From: Coriobacteriales bacterium | GTDB taxonomy: Bacteria; Actinomycetota; Coriobacteriia; Coriobacteriales; UBA8131 | Assembly (NCBI GenBank): GCA_031263665.1 | Contig: JAISFJ010000181.1 | Coordinates: 1-5,478 of the forward strand | DNA: 5,478 nt | Direction of reading: 5' to 3' | Shown: positions 1 to 5,478 of the stretch, in pieces | How the letters are laid out: every line of letters starts with the position of its first letter | How positions within the stretch are numbered: position 1 is the stretch's first letter | The notes under the pieces: model-generated | Database searches by the model: none | Seen by the model: the letters and a program-made list of their open reading frames with translations, nothing else | Told to the model about the DNA's origin: nothing | Position numbers and translations under genes: made by a program

Positions 1-90
1 CGGGGGCAAGTGGGACAGCGGGGGACGGGAGAGAGCCGGAGCAGAGCGGGACGTCGAGGACGCCGTCCCCTGCTGTCCCACTTGCCCCCG
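1..90. repeat. Inverted repeat (REP/BIME-like palindromic element) inside a coding sequence
   Basis: The arms are 1-28 and 63-90, with 27 of 28 positions complementary (the one mismatch is at 20/71) and a 34-nt spacer. Each arm contains the core GGGGGCAAGTGGGACAG followed by GGGGACGG. The arms may extend past the left edge. A related copy lies at 4264-4287. The layout is that of a palindromic dispersed repeat, as in REP or BIME elements. The reading frame of the peptidoglycan-binding gene passes through both arms without a stop, giving a Gly/Ala/Thr-rich stretch and then a Pro/Leu-rich one. Assignment to a known REP family cannot be made from this window. Confidence 0.8.
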
Positions 91-799
91 TCGCATCGTC
101 TGCCTCAGTTGTCAAAAGTATCGTGAACAGATCCCTATCCGCCTCGTTCTCAGGTTCAACCAGGGGGGTGTCCACTACAAGGGAGGCCGGCGTGGTCGCC
201 ATCGCCAGATTGGAGATGCGCTCGGCGACGCGACGCGACGGTTCATCGGTCCCGCAGAGCCGAACCGGCATATGCTCCAGGACCTCTGCGGCTCGCGCGA
301 ACCCAAGAGAACCCACCTCGGAGACGAGCTGTTTTTTGCCCTCCCAGGCGTGACGCAGCCGGTCGATTGCGGAGAAGGTCTCATCGCCCACGATGCCGTC
401 ACTGCCAATACCGGCGTTTTGTTGAAACTCGCGCACCGCCCGCTCGGTATGCGCGCCGAATATCCCATCGGCCGTACAGGAAAATCCCAACGCGGAAAGC
501 GCGGTCTGCAAAGTACGCACGTCGCGCCCGTGAAAATATGGCATACGGAGATAAAGAAGCCGGTCCGCAAAGGTAAAGGTCGCGTCAACTAAGGCCGTCC
601 AGGTTTCGCTGTCAACGTCCTCGCCAAAGATGAGGCCGGTATTTTCGCGAAACGCCGCCACCGCTTGTGCGGTTTTTTGCCCATAGACGCCGCGCTCAAG
701 CTCATCTTCCAAATCATAGCCGAGCGATTCCAGGCGTACCTGCACGTCTTTGACCGCCGGACCTCGTGCCCCCCGCGCAACATGAGTGATGCCCGCCAC
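1..799 (-). CDS. Protein with two peptidoglycan-binding domains, CwlM-like N-terminus (3' end outside window)
   Basis: Reading from a GTG at 799-797, 266 codons are open to the left edge with no stop, so the C-terminus is missing. Residues ~14-70 form a first peptidoglycan-binding type 1 domain (VKDVQVRLESLGYDLED, then YGQKTAQAVAAFRENTGL). Residues ~92-146 form a clearer second one (VRTLQTALSALGF, DGIFGAHTERAVREFQ, SDGIVGDETFSAI). There is no signal peptide or membrane segment, so a cytoplasmic protein is likely. Two such domains at the N-terminus with an LLYLRMPYFHGRDV-like joint resemble actinobacterial CwlM, a cytoplasmic amidase-like protein that in mycobacteria regulates MurA. After residue 150 I see no IDPGHGG zinc motif. 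Residues ~168-212 (VRLCGTDEPSRRVAERISNL) faintly resemble the middle of an Amidase_3 domain, but this is weak. Residues ~236-266 are encoded by an inverted repeat. The start is supported by an upstream AAAGGTGAGG and an in-frame TGA just before it. The domains are secure; the CwlM relationship is inferred. Confidence 0.85.
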   Translation of the reverse strand, partial: MAGITHVARGARGPAVKDVQVRLESLGYDLEDELERGVYGQKTAQAVAAFRENTGLIFGEDVDSETWTALVDATFTFADRLLYLRMPYFHGRDVRTLQTALSALGFSCTADGIFGAHTERAVREFQQNAGIGSDGIVGDETFSAIDRLRHAWEGKKQLVSEVGSLGFARAAEVLEHMPVRLCGTDEPSRRVAERISNLAMATTPASLVVDTPLVEPENEADRDLFTILLTTEADDATGASGTAGDGVLDVPLCSGSLPSPAVPLAP

Positions 800-890
800 A
801 ATCAGCCCTCACCTTTCAACTCACGCCTCATTTTCGCCACAAGCACAATCAGCCCTCGTCTCTCAGCTTGCCCATGATACCCGCCACTTC
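800..890 (-). other. Intergenic leader with short duplications and two possible mini-ORFs
   Basis: This 91-bp gap separates the prenyl synthase stop from the GTG start of the peptidoglycan-binding gene. On the minus strand a 14-bp sequence, GAGGGCTGATTGTG, occurs twice (857-844 and 810-797). GTGGCGGG followed by YATCA occurs at 887 and again at 799, where it is the gene start. Two tiny frames fit: GTG at 887 to TGA at 849 (12 codons, VAGIMGKLRDEG) and GTG at 846 to TGA at 802 (14 codons, VLVAKMRRELKGEG). Both end in EG and a TGA two bases before a GTG. They could be translated leader peptides or remnants of a local duplication. No terminator or clear promoter is visible. Confidence 0.4.
806..816 (-). 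promoter_or_regulatory. Ribosome binding site that decides the GTG start of the peptidoglycan-binding gene
   Basis: AAAGGTGAGGG on the minus strand ends about 6 nt before the GTG at 799-797. It is a good Shine-Dalgarno match (AAGGTGA-type). No ATG lies nearby in this frame, and an in-frame TGA at 811-809 prevents any longer N-terminus, so this GTG is the best start. Confidence 0.6.
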
Positions 891-4196
<3,306 letters not shown>

Positions 4197-4202
4197 CCCG
4201 TC

Positions 4203-4210
4203 CCTTTCCT
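4203..4210 (-). promoter_or_regulatory. Ribosome binding site of mazG
   Basis: AGGAAAGG on the minus strand sits 6 nt before the mazG ATG at 4196, just beyond the G-rich repeat. It supports 4196 as the start. I see no convincing sigma-70 promoter between the transporter stop and this site. Confidence 0.55.
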
Positions 4211-4220
4211 CACAATTGTT

Positions 4221-4287
4221 CCTGTCTCACCGTCCCCTTGTCTCACCGAACCGTCCCCCACTCGTCCCCACTGTCCCACTCGCCCCC
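4221..4287. repeat. G-rich dispersed repeat cluster between transporter gene and mazG
   Basis: On the minus strand, GGGGGCGAGTGGGACAG followed by TGGGGACG (4287-4263) matches the arms of the inverted repeat at 1-90 with two substitutions and a one-base gap. Further GGGGAC-containing copies follow: one with GGTTCGGTGAGACA and one with GGTGAGACA. In total GGGGAC occurs three times. The cluster fills most of the gap, and its first G is the last base of the transporter TAG stop codon. No inverted partner is seen here, so this would be an unpaired or decayed REP-like array. Confidence 0.7.
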
Positions 4288-5478
4288 TAAGCTCGGGGTT
4301 GGTCGCGGGCCAGGAGGGTGAGGACTAAGACCAGGCCGATGAGCAAGAATCCTCCACAGGTAAACCAGACGGTTTCGTAGCCGACTGCCGTGATGTCGCC
4401 GGTGGGGGTTGCGCCCACTTTGAGCAGCGACAGGAAAAGCCCTGAGCCGAGTGCTCCGCCGAGCGTCTGTGCCGAATTATAGAGGCCAGTGGCAATGCCG
4501 TGCGTTCCTTTGGGCGCACGCAGGGGAATAATCACCGGAATAGCGGCCGAGACCACCCCGAGACCAATGCCCACGAGCACGACAAAAAAGGCGAGTTTAG
4601 CGATGGTCGTTGCAAAAAGCGCCCACTGGAGAAAACCCACAGCCCCGAGAACAAAGCCGGCAACCAAACCCTTTTTAGCGCCGATACGATTGATGATGAG
4701 AGGCAGCAAAAGCGCCGCGAGCACGGTCATGACGAGAATGGCCGTCTGGGCAATGGAGATGGCGCTCGGCTCAAACCCATAGCCGTAACCGAGTTGTTCG
4801 GGCTTCGCGTCGAGAAAGGTCGCCAGTGGGGACAAAAATCCATAAAAAACAGCTCCGTAGCAGATAGCGCCCAGATACAGCGGCCCAAGCTGGCGCGAGA
4901 ACAGCACTTTTACGTCGATGGCCGGATACTCCGTGCGCCGCTCATAGCGGTACCAATAGACCGCGATGGCCGCCGCGAGCACGAGCGCCACCACACCTAT
5001 CACCGTGTCCATGCCGCCCTCGACTATCTCCACAAACCCGATGATGGTAACAAACATGATGGCGCCGAGCAGGACAAAGCCCTTCACGTCGATATGCGAC
5101 GCCGCCCCGCTCACAAACTCGGGCATGACAAAGAAAACAAGGAGGGCCGCGATAAGGATGAGGACGGGAATAATCACGACGCAGGGCGCAAGGCTCTCGA
5201 AAGCGCCATAGATAAAACCGGCCGAAGCCGTGCCCGCCACCGTGCCAAAAGTCATGGTCGCAACGATTGCCGAGACTGCCGTAGTTGCGCTTTTTCCTTC
5301 CGTTTTGGCGTGTACCAACGCGATATGAAGCGGTAGCCATACCGCGATGGGCCCGTTAAACAGACGCCCCACCAACACGAGCGCCCACGATTTCACAAGC
5401 ACGCCACTCATAATGAGGATGGTCGCGAGCAATACGACGCTTATCACGATGCGCAATATTTTTCGGTAGCCTTTGATG
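4287..5478 (-). CDS. MFS transporter, DHA2-like drug/efflux family (N-terminus outside window)
   Basis: The reading frame is open from the right edge to TAG at 4287, giving 396 visible residues. A TTG at 5456 is in frame but is not the likely start: the preceding codons (IKGYRKI) look like the end of MFS motif A between TM2 and TM3, so the start and first two helices are missing. About ten to twelve hydrophobic segments follow. GRLFNGPIAVWLPLHIAL resembles TM4 with its conserved Arg. The half-way region HIDVKGFVLLGAIMF and the later YPAIDVKVLF are typical of the 14-helix DHA2 (EmrB/QacA) group of proton-coupled exporters. The TM5 motif C is poorly conserved (GTVAGTASAG, lacking the usual Gly-Pro), so drug antiport is uncertain. 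The substrate cannot be predicted. It is on the same strand as mazG, 90 bp upstream, with repeats between them; it may or may not share the transcript. Confidence 0.9.
   Translation of the reverse strand, partial: IKGYRKILRIVISVVLLATILIMSGVLVKSWALVLVGRLFNGPIAVWLPLHIALVHAKTEGKSATTAVSAIVATMTFGTVAGTASAGFIYGAFESLAPCVVIIPVLILIAALLVFFVMPEFVSGAASHIDVKGFVLLGAIMFVTIIGFVEIVEGGMDTVIGVVALVLAAAIAVYWYRYERRTEYPAIDVKVLFSRQLGPLYLGAICYGAVFYGFLSPLATFLDAKPEQLGYGYGFEPSAISIAQTAILVMTVLAALLLPLIINRIGAKKGLVAGFVLGAVGFLQWALFATTIAKLAFFVVLVGIGLGVVSAAIPVIIPLRAPKGTHGIATGLYNSAQTLGGALGSGLFLSLLKVGATPTGDITAVGYETVWFTCGGFLLIGLVLVLTLLARDQPRA

Noticed and set aside
1..90. Rho-independent terminator
   Set aside because: The 34-nt loop is large, no T-run follows on either strand, and the coding frame continues through it.
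175..801. Two minus-strand open frames (175-588 and 589-801) between the left edge and the prenyl synthase
   Set aside because: They are in another frame of the peptidoglycan-binding gene, which has recognisable domains throughout; their translations are Arg/Pro-rich and resemble no family.
4500..5336. 278-codon plus-strand open frame, rich in His/Arg/Asp
   Set aside because: It is antisense to the MFS transporter; the composition is that of a reverse-complemented membrane protein gene.

Overview
The window looks like chromosomal DNA from an actinobacterial-type genome of moderately high GC. All five genes lie on the minus strand, so transcription runs from position 5478 towards 1. Three observations suggest an actinobacterium: mazG sits immediately upstream of eno (a pairing known from actinobacterial chromosomes such as Mycobacterium), the downstream gene has a CwlM-like pair of peptidoglycan-binding domains, and GTG is used as a start codon. 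A deep-branching lineage such as Coriobacteriia is a guess that the window alone cannot settle.

Layout in transcription order: (1) the C-terminal ~396 residues of a DHA2-like major facilitator transporter, cut by the right edge (4287-5478). (2) A 90-bp gap filled largely by a G-rich dispersed repeat (4221-4287). (3) mazG, a two-domain nucleoside triphosphate pyrophosphohydrolase whose inter-domain linker carries an in-frame 12-bp tandem repeat (3180-4196). (4) eno, enolase, overlapping mazG by 17 bp (1892-3196). (5) A trans-polyprenyl diphosphate synthase overlapping eno by 4 bp (891-1895). (6) A 91-bp gap with short duplications and two possible mini-ORFs (800-890). (7) The first 266 codons of a GTG-initiated protein with two peptidoglycan-binding domains, running off the left edge (1-799). 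Its visible 3' part contains a near-perfect inverted repeat of the same family as the repeat upstream of mazG.

mazG, eno and the prenyl synthase overlap and are very likely one translationally coupled operon; the peptidoglycan-binding gene may be its last member. The functions are housekeeping: nucleotide-pool cleaning, glycolysis (PEP supply), isoprenoid chain elongation and cell-wall control. PEP is also the MurA substrate and polyprenyl diphosphates supply lipid carriers, so a loose cell-envelope theme is possible, but this is inference.

I see no new defence or mobile system. The most interesting points are the palindromic repeat family, which is read through in frame inside a coding sequence and also fills an intergenic gap; the AERQ/TERQ repeat in MazG; and the duplicated leader of the peptidoglycan-binding gene.
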